The notes under the pieces are model-generated. The model was not told the origin of the DNA and ran no database searches. It saw nothing but the letters and a program-made list of their open reading frames with translations. Made by a program: the position numbers and the translations under genes. Positions 21,601 to 33,234 of a DNA stretch of 64,000 bases are shown piece by piece (positions within the stretch are counted from its first letter, which is position 1; each line of letters begins with the position of its first letter). The stretch covers positions 2,976,001-3,040,000 of the forward strand of contig JAHCVI010000003.1 in the NCBI GenBank assembly GCA_019096155.1, given 5' to 3'. Source of the stretch: Staphylotrichum longicolle (lineage: Eukaryota > Ascomycota > Sordariomycetes > Sordariales > Chaetomiaceae).

Positions 21601-23433
21601 CTACCAAGAGCATGGCGTCGGGCTCTGTATCATAGGACATGCAATTTTAAGCCGCAAGATGGGGCCGGCGTCTCGACTGGTCCATCCTAAGTGAGCGAGC
21701 CCATCCATCGTAGCCTGCATGGTCGGTTGCAAGGTGTTGGTTCTGTGCCGGTTTTCGGCTCGTCTGCGCGTACATTGCAGGACCAGGGCTTCCATTTTCA
21801 TCAAAGCCGCAGCCGCTCATGTAGGGCCTCTGCCAGAACGGGACAGGGTCTCGTAAAAAGTAAGGGACGGGAGACTCTTTGGGTATCGCACCCAGATGCG
21901 GGTGCCCTGAAACTGGCGCGGGAAGGCTTTTGGTCGGCGATATGGCTTGAGGCGATGCGGTGGCTGGTGGTCGGCCATGTCGAATATAGCCGCGGATGCC
22001 TCCAGCTTGGTCCTGTGCAGTCCTGTTGTGGTTGATGGCACACTTCAGCGGTCCGGGCAACGGAGAATGTGACCTGAGGATTCGGGCACTGGAGAGTGAG
22101 GGCGGCAGTTGTGATCAACCTGCTTGACCTCAAATCTGAGCTTTTGGGAAAATCCATCGCTCAGCTGTCCCTTCACAGCCATCTGCAGCGCACCAACAGC
22201 TGGCCATTTTGGTTGTGGCTGTGGCAACCGAGCCATCGCAACCGAGCCATGCCAGTGAACCGTCGAATCTTGTCTGTTGAAACTCGGCGACGGGAGTTGT
22301 TGGAGTCAAATCCGAGTGGGGACTTGCAAGCTTCCAGTGCTTCGAGCAACAATGGCTCTTCCCGCAGCCTTCCCCCGCATTCTCCGCGCGCTTGACCGCG
22401 GAGGCAATGGAAGCGTTTGCCGCGCCCCTGCATGCGCTTCCTTCCGCCGTCCCCGCATTTGGCAGGCCTCCTTCCCCATTCTTCGAGCAAACGCCAAAAG
22501 GATTGGACGACAAGCAGCGAACACCGCTGCTGTGTGTTTGGGGCTCTTGCCTTCTCATCCACACAAAACTCCCCAACCCTCAAACTCACCCAGACAATGT
22601 TTCGCGCACGCCATTTCGCTGCTTCTTTCTGTCTCTCTCCACGCTGCCGGGACCCTATTTATTATTGATTGTCGGCGGATTGATGCTCCCGCCGACCGGG
22701 CCGGGTAAAATTGAAGGGCCCAGCAGCCAAACAACTCGCGCTCGATCGCCCCTCCCCACTGGGCAGCTGCAGCTGCCTGTCAGGCCTGCCTCTCCACCCC
22801 ATCTCAGGCATGCGGAACAAGGCACAGTTCTCCCCGCTCCAGATTGATTGCTGCTGCAAGGGGCGCTTTGTATGAGTTTTTCCATCAACCGTTGGCTGCC
22901 AGAGGATCACCCCAACGAGGGGTCCGGATGATGGCGACAATGAGACAATGTGGCAGGTGCAATAACTGGCCCTCATCTGCTGGAATGAACAAAGCCCCTG
23001 TGACGGGAAAAGCACCAAGGCCTTTGATGCAGGCGAGCAGGCGGCCCGGGAACAGCGCCCCCCATTGTGCTCCTGTTTGTCGACTCTCGTGTGGAACGAT
23101 CGACACTGCCTGGCCCCTTATTAGACGTGCTGCCCGCCGCTTTGCAGAGTATCCTGAAACCTGGTAGTTTATACCTTGACCTTCATTTGTAGGCGCTTCA
23201 GGAAAACCAAATAAACACTTGAGATTTGGCATAGTGGCCATCTCGTCGAGCATCGCCGAGCATCTTTGAGCAACCAAACTCCACGCTCGCTTGCATCACT
23301 TGCACTTACACGAGCTGCAGCACACAGACTCGCCCATAACACCACGGATTTCCGGCACTGCTGCATCGACTAGCGCCAAAAGCTACCCCAAGCTTCCAAA
23401 CCAGTACCTAATCCGTATCTTTGGTCAGTCACC
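18648..23433. other. 4.8 kb intergenic gap, no gene supported
   Basis: The first few hundred bases are T/G-rich and probably contain the lst4 3' untranslated region. Beyond this I see only short, low-quality ORFs, including an overlapping pair at 22277-22708 and 22392-22847 with no recognisable protein. A run of 20 cytosines lies at 19299-19318. A GTAC-containing word (GTAGGTACATAC) lies near 21059. The last 200 bases, A/C-rich, are probably the promoter and leader of the lactonase-like locus. Confidence 0.5.
19299..19318. repeat. Homopolymer C20
   Basis: Twenty consecutive cytosines, preceded by CCCTT and followed by TCTTACCC, lie in noncoding sequence. Length is certain only to the accuracy of the assembly. 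Confidence 0.85.
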
Positions 23434-24787
23434 ATGCGGACTGCCCACGGCATCGCTGTCGCCCTCTCGGCTGGCTTCCGGCTGGCGACGGCCGCTCCAT
23501 TCGCCGAATCGTCTCTCCTTTACGTCACCTCCTACCCGACTGGCAGCGGGGCAGGCAAGGTCTTGACACTGAAGCTCGACCAGACCAAGCTGGAAACTGT
23601 CGCCGAGTCCGACAGCTGCGGTCCTTATCCGTCTTGGCTGACCCCGGCGGCAACATCCTCTATTGCGTCAATGAGGCCTGGGCGGCGAGAAGGGCGATCT
23701 CGCTGCGCTTAAGGTCGGCGATGACCTGAGCCTCACCAAGCTGAGCGGAGGCCCGACCGTGGTCGGCCCCGTCAGCACTATCGTCTATGGCGACGGCGGC
23801 CGTGGTTGGCTATTGCCGACTAGTGAGTACCGACTTGTCGTGAACCAAAGGTGTGAGCTTTGGACGTCTGCTCTCGATAGTGCAGGAGAGGCATTGACAC
23901 CTACAACATTGCCGATCCGGCGGCGGTCGCGCTCCTGAAGACGCAGGTGTTCCCCGCCAACGCTGAGGTCCGCCCCGAGCCCCAAAACCAGGCCCGCCCT
24001 CATCAGGCCGTCCTCGACCCCACCGGGGAGTTCCTCGTGTTCCCCGACTTGGGCGCCGATCTCCTCCGTGTGCTCAAGGTGGATCAAGCGACTTTGGGGT
24101 ACACCGAGACGGTACGTACCTGCCCGGCTTATGTGCATATCCCAAAACTTACCATCCCCTGTAGAAAAGCCACGAGTTTGCCCGCGGTACGGGCCCTAGG
24201 CACGCTGCCTTCTTCAAGTCCGAGTCGAAGACGTTCTTGTATGTCGTCTGCGAGCTCTCAAACTTGATTCAGGGCTTCAGCGTCACCTACAACGACGACA
24301 AGAGCCTCAGCTTCACCCAGGTGTACAACTCCACCACTCACGGCGGCACCGACCCGGTCCCTGCTGGCACCTCAGCTGCGGAGATCACGCTCTCTGTAAG
24401 TCGTCACACATACTCTAGGTTCCCATGCAGCAAGCCATGCTAACACGCTTACAGCCCGACAGCAAGTTCCTGACCGTCTCCTCTCGCAACGAGAAGTCCC
24501 TGCAATACACCCTTGCCAACGGCACGGCTGTGCCCTCGGACCCGCTCATCACCTTCTCCATCGACGCCGCGTCGGGCGCCCTCGCCCATGTGCAGACGGC
24601 CCCTGCGGGAGGTGTCAACCCTCGTCACTTCTCCTTCAACAAGGACGGTAGCCGTGTCGCCTCTGCCTTGCAGTCCGACGGCCGTGTCATTGTCTTCGAG
24701 CGCGACGTCGCTTCGGGTAAGATTGGCAAGGCGGTGGCTGAGGCGAACGTCTTTGGCATGCCCAACTTTGTGCTGTTTAAGGAGTAA
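23434..24787 (+). pseudogene. Lactonase-type seven-bladed beta-propeller gene with frame breaks
   Basis: The protein resembles fungal lactonase-family beta-propellers (6-phosphogluconolactonase / carboxymuconate cyclase superfamily). The N-terminus looks like a signal peptide (MRTAHGIAVALSAGF... then SSLLYVTSYPTG). Blade motifs follow: NILYCVNE, RPHQAVLDPTGEFLVFPDLG, GTGPRHAAFF, TLSPDSKFLTVSSRNEKS and VNPRHFSFNKDGSRVA. The 3' half is intact, with exons ending at 24111, 24165-24395 and 24455-24787. In the 5' half the conserved frame shifts by -1 at 23642-23645 (C4), 23675-23676 (GG) and probably at 23806-23807 and 23890-23891, around an intron at 23823-23880. An alternative acceptor at 23890 would bypass the last two but lose the conserved LAIADYAG. 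So this is a pseudogene, or functional with sequencing errors. The exact substrate is unknown. Two AATAAA words lie about 125 bases past the stop. Confidence 0.75.
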
Positions 24788-27700
24788 AGTGATTGGAGCT
24801 GGGGTTCAATTCTCGTTCTTGTGCAGCCACTTTTGTTGGCCGGCGTTATGTATTTTTTTTGTTCTCCGCCAGACCCACGACGAAATGGGCATACCAAAAC
24901 CAAGGGATAATAAAAAGAATAAACCAAGACTGACACCATCTGCATGTGACAATGACACCCACTTGCGAGTAAGCCCATGTCCAGATAGTTACTGTACCTC
25001 CAGTCCACAGACACTCAACACAGCAAGCAGATTCGTGGAATAACCAGCCCCCCGAATCCCTTCCGACAATCTCCCGCATCTCAAGTTAGTCCCCTCCCCC
25101 CCCAAAACGCCTCCTTACCCAACGTCAAGTCCATCGCAGCCAGGGGACCAAAAAATCTGAAACCGGAAGCATGGCCGATCGATCGATCCGCTCTCCGGTC
25201 CCCCCATTTCCCTGCCAAGCCTTCAAGTCTGTCTCACCACCCTCATATTTTTCCCATTCACCTCCGTCCTCATTTCATTCTGGATCGCCGGTCTTGCCTG
25301 GTCCCGGCGGCTATCCCCTTCCTCCCCTCACCCACCCCTGGAACCGTGGCGTCGGGACCGGCGAAGATCCGGGGTGAGGGTTTGATATTGCGGAGTTATG
25401 CTTGCCCATTTTGATGATGTGATGTGATGGGGGAGGGGGGCTTTGGTTTATGCAGGGACCAGAGGTGAGTCTTGGGTCGCCGTGTTGGTTGGTTGTACAG
25501 GAGGGTGCGGACGGAGAAGTCAGGTCTTTGTGCACGGAACATGAGCGGTTTGTGGACGTTCTGTTGACACCCTAGGTTCGTTCGTCTCCATTCCGGAAAA
25601 CCCACCAACGAGACCGAGACCGAGAGAGGGAGGTGGAGGTTTGTGGAGGGAGGGGGGGAGGCGGCAGCTACCTCCGAGGCCGAGGTGTGATGCACGTCAC
25701 TCGGGGGACGTCGGTGTTAGGCAGTCAGCATTCCGACGTACGTCAGTGAAAGACACACGAAAGAGAGATGGCCTGGTTCGGCTTGGTCTGGACTTGTGTT
25801 CTTATGGCTTGTTTCCCTTGTTGACGGAGTCCCATTGGGACTTGCGGCAGCCTCTGTGCTTGTCAGAAAGGCTGGCTGTAGACGTCCTCGGAGTCTTCAT
25901 TTGACACCCAGACAACAGATTGACACTTCCACCCCCAGGTGTCTTGGGCACACTAAGGCGGGGGAAAGGGGAGAGGAGAGGGCTCCAGCTAGCCACATTG
26001 CACACAAGGCCTTTAGTGTAACGGCGAAACGGATCACAATGGGGTGGCAGCATCAATGTGGACAAGAGACAAGCTGATGAGACTGTTAGTCTGAGAAACC
26101 CCTCTCTGGTGGCTGGCCGAGGTCTGGCGACGGTGTGACGGATGCATGGAAGGATTTCGAAGCCAATTTCTCACGGTCCTCTGATCACGCATGCCTTGGC
26201 TCTCAAGCGAGACGCGGGGGCAAAAGAGGAAACACACAGATGATATGAGAGAAACCATGGTGGACCTCGTCGGCCTCACGGAATGCAAACACAGCAGAAC
26301 GAGAGTGCCCCCTGCTTCAGAGCGGCAAGGAGCCGTAACGGCGTCCGAAAATGGACATCGCCAACCGCACTCTGCGCGCGCCTCTTGGGCCTTGACGCCA
26401 TTGCAACTTCCCGGCACGGGAAGGGATAGACGCGGGCACACATTGCGGGAAGGATCCTATGAGCCATTGTCATGACGAGACGTGTGACCACTGGTGCGGG
26501 TATCCTGCGGAGCGTGCTGCAGCATCACAGAGGCGGCTCTGGCTCGTCTGGGCAACCGAAATGGAGACAGCCTGGTTCCAGAAAAGAGGAGCTAAGAACG
26601 CTAGATTGCGGTCGAGGTGAGAGGGGTAACGAAAGCCGAAGCTAGGTCCCGGCGACCGTGAAGCGAATGTGGTCGAACCGGGGTCGTCAGCGGGGCCATG
26701 CCCCAGGAGGAGAGTCTGCCCCGGCATCGAGGTCTTGCCTCTTTAGATGTCCCTGTTGTCTGTGAGTGTGGCGGCTGTCGGCAATCGCCAAGTCTCCTGC
26801 AGAAGCAATGCCCATCCGCGTTCGTGGCGCCTTGGCGGGCTATGACAGCCGTCCTCTGATGCTACTCAGCAATAACTGCAGACAATGAGAAAGGGAAAGC
26901 GGCCATTCTGACGGTTGAGGAACCGCGCGGGGGGTTATTGTGCTTGGGATTTCGCTCCTGTTGGGGGACCACCGGTGATTAGGCCCCACAAGTCCCCGCG
27001 AGCCGACCAGCTCGGCACCACAAGGGTTAAGCCGATTTCAGGGCACAGGCCTGATGGCAAAGGCCCTGAATCGTGGGGACAAGTCCGGAGCCAGGCGAGC
27101 CAGGGAGCCGCAGGGAGGGACTCGCCGCTGCACAATCCATGGCGGTTGCCAAAGGGCCTGTCATATCGACTCCCGCGGCCGCAGTCTGGGCTAACGAGGT
27201 CTAGACGGCGGAGCCGTTGTGGTGTCCAACGGTGGCATGTGTGTCGATTAATATATTGTGGTGGGTTTGGAAGTCCCATGACCGGTCGGCTATCCAGGGG
27301 ACGACGCGGGACATGGGGCGAGGCCGCAGTTCCCAGAAGCCTGGAATGTCGCGAGGCTGAGAATCCTCGTTTAGACATTCTGAGCCACGTCAGGACCTCT
27401 CGAGACAAGACAGCGGCGAGGGCCACGTGCCTTGTGGAGGAGGAGGAAATGGAACCGCTGGATTGAACTAGGGAAGCCCCTCAATGCTTGCATGGGCATG
27501 CCGCAGGTTGATCAGGTGCATCAATGTGCAGCATTCCGGTGAGGTGTCGGACTGCATGTCTGGTTCGCCTCGGCTCCGATTCTGGACGTCGACAACCTTC
27601 GTAGACAGATCTTATTCGTTAATTCAATGCCTTCATCTCTCGTCGCCTCGCGTTCGCCTCCAGAGAGAGGGAGGCGTCGAGATGGTGGCTGATTGCTGGG

Positions 27701-30700
27701 GTTTAATCGCAAGTATTCGGACCGACCGTCTCCTTTGGTGCCCAGTCAAAATTGCTGCTCACCAAGCCACTAACACACTCGGCTACGCAACGGATGCACG
27801 TGCGCAGCGCAAGGGGGTTGAGCACTGGTCAGCCACATCCGTAACGGACGACGTCAATCCCTGCGTCTCTGCAGCCACACAACAGAGACGAGACGGGCGG
27901 GTCCGTCGAAGACGGGTCGGTGCCTTGACCCGATCGAGACCAGAGGATGGTGGAGCTCGAGGTGGAGCTAGGGCGCATCCTGCGCAGGAACCGCCAGGGT
28001 CTCTCTCAGCAAGCCATGAACGCGAAATTGTGCTTCGGACATGGCGATGGTGTTGATGGGTCCTGAACATGCCCGAGCATGCCCAACACAGGCCATCTGG
28101 GTGGCCGTGGCACGGCAGAAGGTGTCACTGTCTCCGTGAACTTGGTTTCCCAATATGGAGGCCCCAGCTGTCTGCTGAACCCCCAATCTCAGCAGTCTCT
28201 CGGTTACCTGAAATAGGACGCGGCTTGCTCAACATCCCCCAGGCAACTTGCTGACGGTGGTGGCGATTCTGGAGTGGACCGTGGTGCTCACGAGCCGCTT
28301 TGCATCAAGGAAGGGATTCGCTTGCAGGCAGGCTGTCATCTGCGGTCGTGGAGGTGGAGAGCTTCCATCTTCACATGACTCCTTGATCTGTGGCATATCC
28401 CGCGACAACGTGGGACTTGGGCAGCCAACACGGCAGAGTGAAGGGACAGCGATGTGACGATGCTCGGATGGGCTCGGCAAGCCGTGGGCAGCGGCCCTGG
28501 GAGACGCACCGGGTAGGGGTAGGGTGCAGGCACCCCGGGGCCGCGCCGTCCGCGCGCTTGCTGCTGGCGCGATGATCATGTCCTGGGGCGGAAAGCAATG
28601 TGGGGTGGAAGGTGCTTCTCGAAGACTTCTCTTGTCCTGCGCGATGGGCCCTCCTGAAAGACGATGCGGAGAGCCCGAGCCTGGGGGCTGACGTGGTTTG
28701 AGAGCCAAGAGATTGCGAGGAGCAACTCTAGCAGTTGCCGGATTTATGCTAAATTGCTGAATGCACGGCGTGCGAAAGCCTCACAGGGTGCCGTCTTTGG
28801 CGATGCTGTGCATCCCACCTTAGCAGGCGCTTTATAAGGCTGGCATGTCTCACTGACCACCGCGCTGAGATGGTGTCCAGAGCGGATTGGCGTCAGAACG
28901 TCGACGGCATCAATCAGCACCTTGATGAAGGATGGTGCCTCCCGCGGGCTGTGGAGCAACAAGACAATGCGAGTTCAGTTTGTGAAGGATTAACGTTAAT
29001 CTCTCATCGCAGACAGAATGTGGAAGCTATCCTTTGCAGGGTCCCCGTTCTCTGCAGGCAACAGATGACCGTCCCTGCATCGGGTGAGATTGAGATGGAA
29101 GGAACCTCAGACTCAGAGCCACCTCGAATTTGCTGTATCTGCACAAGTCCCTGACCTTAGTCCCTGGAAATGGAACCCGTAACCAACTATCGCGACATCT
29201 CAGGCAGTTCCACCTTCCCTTATGATCCCAAAATAGTGTAGACCCGACCTCTACAGGCAGGAACGCCTAGATTGAACATGCTCTGGATTTGAAGTCATGG
29301 GAATGGGAGGAAGTGGAATGGAAGGAACCCCAGACCTTCCGCATTTGCCAAGGGAAGCAAGTGGCCTCATGGTCCCTCGCTCTCCAAAGAGCCGTCAACT
29401 TGCTTGAAGACACCTCAACCTCACTTGCACTGCTCGACTGGCCGTCATCGGGGTCAAGTGAGCAGCGTATCCTTTCATCTCCCTCCCTTACAGGAGGTAC
29501 CTGCTGAGGTACTTGACCTTCCCACGCCACCCTCGGCTCCTTTCACCCGGCGATGACGGTCTTGGGTATGACACTCAACACGATTTGACTCTCGTGAGCG
29601 CGATGATCAGCGCTTCCCGAGCTAAAGGCTTCGACCCGGGCTGCGCCGGGTTGCTCGGACCCTTGCCCGGCATTCTGGTGATGGCTCCAGCGCAGGGCTG
29701 CTCGTCCCAGCAGTTCCAGGTTCATGGTTTGCGCACCAATCCGCTTGCATAGCGGGGCCACGTCAGTGTGACAGTGTTACAAGACGCCGTCGACTTGTCA
29801 TAGCGCTTGTCGGGTGCTTTACATCCCATACCATGGTGCGAGGCGGCGTCGTTGCGAACAAGCTCGACGTGCTGATGACAGGACTGCTCACAACAGGCTC
29901 CCGGAGGATGCGGAGTTCGACAGCAGTGAACGGTTGGAGTCGGACCCCACCCCCGCGTTTCTGGTTTGCTCGCCCCCCCTTTCTCCCTGGTCCTCCGCAA
30001 CTGACCCACCCTCTTCTGCTGGCTGGCGGTGTGTGAATGCCATGGTTCAGCAGCCATCTGCCAGCAGCGACACGGCCTCCCATGGATCGCTTCATGCAGC
30101 TCACCAAAAACTGAGAAAGTCCTCGGACATCGCTGAGGGTCATATCCGCTTTCGCACGCTAGTCGCTCAGCTTGAGCATCCCCAACAGGGCAACCCCAAG
30201 ACGCACCAGAAAGCGACATTTAACGCACCCCACAACGCGCCTTCTTTCGAGCGTCCATGCAACCCCCCTCGACAGGGGGCGCCGTCCACAGAAGCTGCCC
30301 CGTCTGCCCATCCTCAACCCCCGGTCGGCACTAGCGCATGGCACCCCTGCCGCTCACCGTCCCGTCTCCGTTTATGGCTGACTTTTTGCGCAGAGAGCAG
30401 GCCCAGGCAGATCTCCCCGCAAAGCCCGACGGTTTGGCGTTAGCACAGTACAACGGCTGCACCTGACACGCGCCGGCCCTTGCTGGCTGTGATTAAAGGT
30501 GCCTCCGGGGGCGAGTAGGTACGGAGTACATACCGCACAGTACATGGGCTCATCCGATGTCCAGATGGACCTACGCCCCCCCTGATTGGAGTCCCCTCTC
30601 GGCAAAGGTGCTGACCCCGTGTTGTGATGAGATATGAATCCACCACCTTCCGTTCCCAAGATCCCGGAGAAGCTTCCCACCTTTCCCTCACCACATCATC

Positions 30701-31009
30701 ATCCGGCCGACCTGTGAGCAGCACCCACGCCCCAAGGACATTGTCCAGCATTCCGCCACTGGCTCTCTGGTCTTGTTGGTAGCGGCCCGATAATGCGAGT
30801 TCGACAGCGAACCACGAGTCCTAGTGTTTTCGGAGTTTGCGGCGTCTGAATCGTCGCCGGTCGGTGTTGGAGCAGCCGCGGTTGAAGAACCGGTCGCCGT
30901 TGTGGAGGAACTCAGCAGCGAGTCCGTGCCTCCCCTCCTCCGGGCAGCTCGGACCTTGGGGAAACCCACAGCATTGTCGCAACCCGCACAACACAGGGGG
31001 CCGCCCAGC
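24788..31009. other. 6.2 kb intergenic gap, largest in the window
   Basis: I found no coding region with family resemblance on either strand. The longest ORFs (plus 26915-27466, plus 27484-28056, plus 29814-30443, minus 29722-30219) have Arg/Ser/Pro-rich translations without domain pattern. Base composition is not AT-rich, so this is not typical repeat-induced-point-mutation relic DNA. GTAC-rich words occur at about 29491-29513 and 30518-30545. The final ~300 bases before 31010 form the promoter or leader of the zinc-cluster gene; the upstream extension of its frame to 30824 has no ATG. Confidence 0.5.
24909..24923 (+). terminator. Paired AATAAA words, possible polyadenylation signal of the lactonase-like locus
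   Basis: AATAAA occurs at 24909-24914 and 24918-24923, about 120-135 bases downstream of the stop at 24787. Spacing suits a fungal poly(A) signal. No transcript data support it. Confidence 0.4.
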
Positions 31010-33234
31010 ATGTCGCCGTCGTCCAACGGCGACTCTCCGCATTCGGCAACGGCCACCATGACGACCAGCGCCACCATCGCCAGGCAGTTTCCACTGCCAA
31101 ATCGAGATTTCTCGGTCGAGATCCCTTCACCCCAGCTCACCGCTGGCCCCAATGGCGCGAACACGCTGAAGTCGCCGAACTCGCTCAAGGCCGCCGCCGC
31201 GCGCACTCCCAGCTTCAGCCGGGAGGGCATCCTTGGCTCGGCCCAAAAAGCCCGTAACCTGTCCCAGTCGTCCGACAACAGGCCGGACTCGGTTTCAAAT
31301 GGTATTCCGAAATCCACGAGCGAAGAGAGTATCAATCCATTGAAGCGAAGAAACACAGATGCCGCGGTGGACTACCCGAGGCGGAGAGCGACGATTGCTG
31401 TACGTAGAACCGCAATGGAGCGACGTCCCCTGTGCTGACTGGTTGGTAGTGCGAAGTGTGTCGTTCGAGGAAGTCGCGATGCGACGGTACCAAACCGAAG
31501 TGCAAGCTCTGCACGGAGCTGGGTGCCGAGTGCATCTACCGGGAGCCCGGCATCAAGCTGGACGCTGGAGATAAGCTCATTCTGGAACGCCTGAACAGAA
31601 TCGAGAACCTGCTCCAGATGAACATGGTTGGCCATGGCAACGGCATCAGCCTGTCGCACGACTCGCCAAACATGAGCAACGGCACTGCGCTGAGCGGCGA
31701 TAACCTCATGATGCAGAATGGCACCAACAACAACTTTGTGTCCATCATCCCCAGCGGCGGCTTGGGCACGTGGTCCGCGACGGCCACCAATATCTCGACC
31801 ATGCCCAAGGTGCACACGAACGCAGCCCTTCACCTGCTCCAATGGCCGTTGATTCGAGACTTGGTTTCACGGCCGTACGACCCGCAAATCCTCCTCCAGC
31901 TCGAGATGGCGCGCGAACCGCTGCACTCACTTGCCAAGACGCCCTGTGTGGACTTGTCCAACACCAACGCATACATCGAAGCCTACTTTGACCGGGTCAA
32001 TATCTGGTACGCCTGCGTCAACCCATACACATGGCGGAGTCACTATCGGATCGCGTTGTCAAACGGCTTCAGAGAAGGGCCGGAGAGTTGCATCGTGCTG
32101 CTCGTCCTGTCCTTGGGACAGGCGAGTTTGAGGGGGAGCATTTCGAGGATTGTTCCGCACGAGGACCCGCCAGGACTCCAGTATTTCACGGCCGCGTGGT
32201 CGCTGCTCCCTGGCATGATGACCTCCAACAGCGTACTCGCCGCGCAGTGCCACCTGCTCGCTGCTGCATACCTCTTCTACTTGGTGCGGCCGCTGGAAGC
32301 CTGGAACTTGCTCTGCACCACCAGCACGAAACTGCAGCTCCTGCTCATGACGCCAAACCGAGTCCCTACCGATCAGAGGGAGCTGATCGAGAGAATCTAC
32401 TGGAACTCCCTCCTCTTTGAGAGTGATCTACTGGCCGAGCTGGACCTGCCTCACTCGGGCGTTGTCGCGTTTGAGGAAAATGTCGGTCTGCCCTGCGGGT
32501 TCGAGGGAGACGAGCAGGAGGCGGTGGGCCGCGATGAGCTGTGGTACTTCTTGGCTGAGATCGCGCTTCGGCGACTCTTGAACCGTGTCAGCCAGCTCAT
32601 CTACTCGAAGGACTCGATGGCATCAACAACGAGTCTCGAGCCGGTCGTCGCCGAGCTCGACTTCCAACTGACCCAGTGGTACGAGAGCCTGCCCGTGCCC
32701 TTACAGTTCCCCTTTACGCGCACGATGCTCCCGGATCCGGTTCAGACGGTTTTGAGGCTGCGTTTCTTCGCCTGCCGCACCATCATCTACCGCCCGTACA
32801 TCCTCGCCGTTCTTGACAACGAGCAGGCGATATTAGACCCCGCGGTACGGGACAGTTGCACCAAGTGCCTGGAAGCCTCCATCCGGCAATTGGAGCACAT
32901 TACTGCGCAGTAAGTTCATCCCCATCGCCCTCATTGGTCAACGCCCCTCCCAATCTAACCAATTGGCCGCAGTCACGCCGGACACATGCCGTACCTTTGG
33001 CAAGGCGCCCTCTCTATTGTATCGCAAACTTTACTCGTCATGGGCGCTACGATGTCACCGTCACTATCGACCATTCTCTGGAGCCTTGTTCCACACCGCG
33101 AGGCCATCGACCAGATTATCAACGACGTGGTCATGGAGATTGAACGCTACGCCGTCCTCTCACCCAGTCTCAGCCTCTCCGCCGAGATCATCAAGGAAGC
33201 CGAGGTCCGGCGCCGGACCTTTCTGAGCGGTTGA
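31010..33234 (+). CDS. Zn2Cys6 zinc-cluster transcription factor with fungal-specific domain
   Basis: Three exons (31010-31399, 31450-32909, 32973-33234) encode 703 residues. The Gal4-type zinc cluster spans residues 131-158 (CEVCRSRKSRCDG then KPKCKLCTELGAEC) and has all six cysteines; intron 1 ends exactly before the first Cys. A short coiled linker follows (DKLILERLNRIENLLQMN). The middle-homology 'fungal_trans' region covers about 250-520 (AYFDRVNIWYACVNPYTW; CHLLAAAYLFYLVRPLEAW; RIYWNSLLFESDLLAELDLP). The Ser-rich N-terminus of 130 residues is probably disordered. The start is the first ATG in frame, with A at -3. The protein should act in the nucleus as a sequence-specific regulator. 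Its target pathway cannot be told: the flanks are empty and no metabolic cluster adjoins. Confidence 0.9.

Noticed and set aside
26915..28056. Two adjacent plus-strand ORFs (183 and 190 residues) in the large gap
   Set aside because: Composition is random-like, no domain pattern, start and stop context unremarkable.
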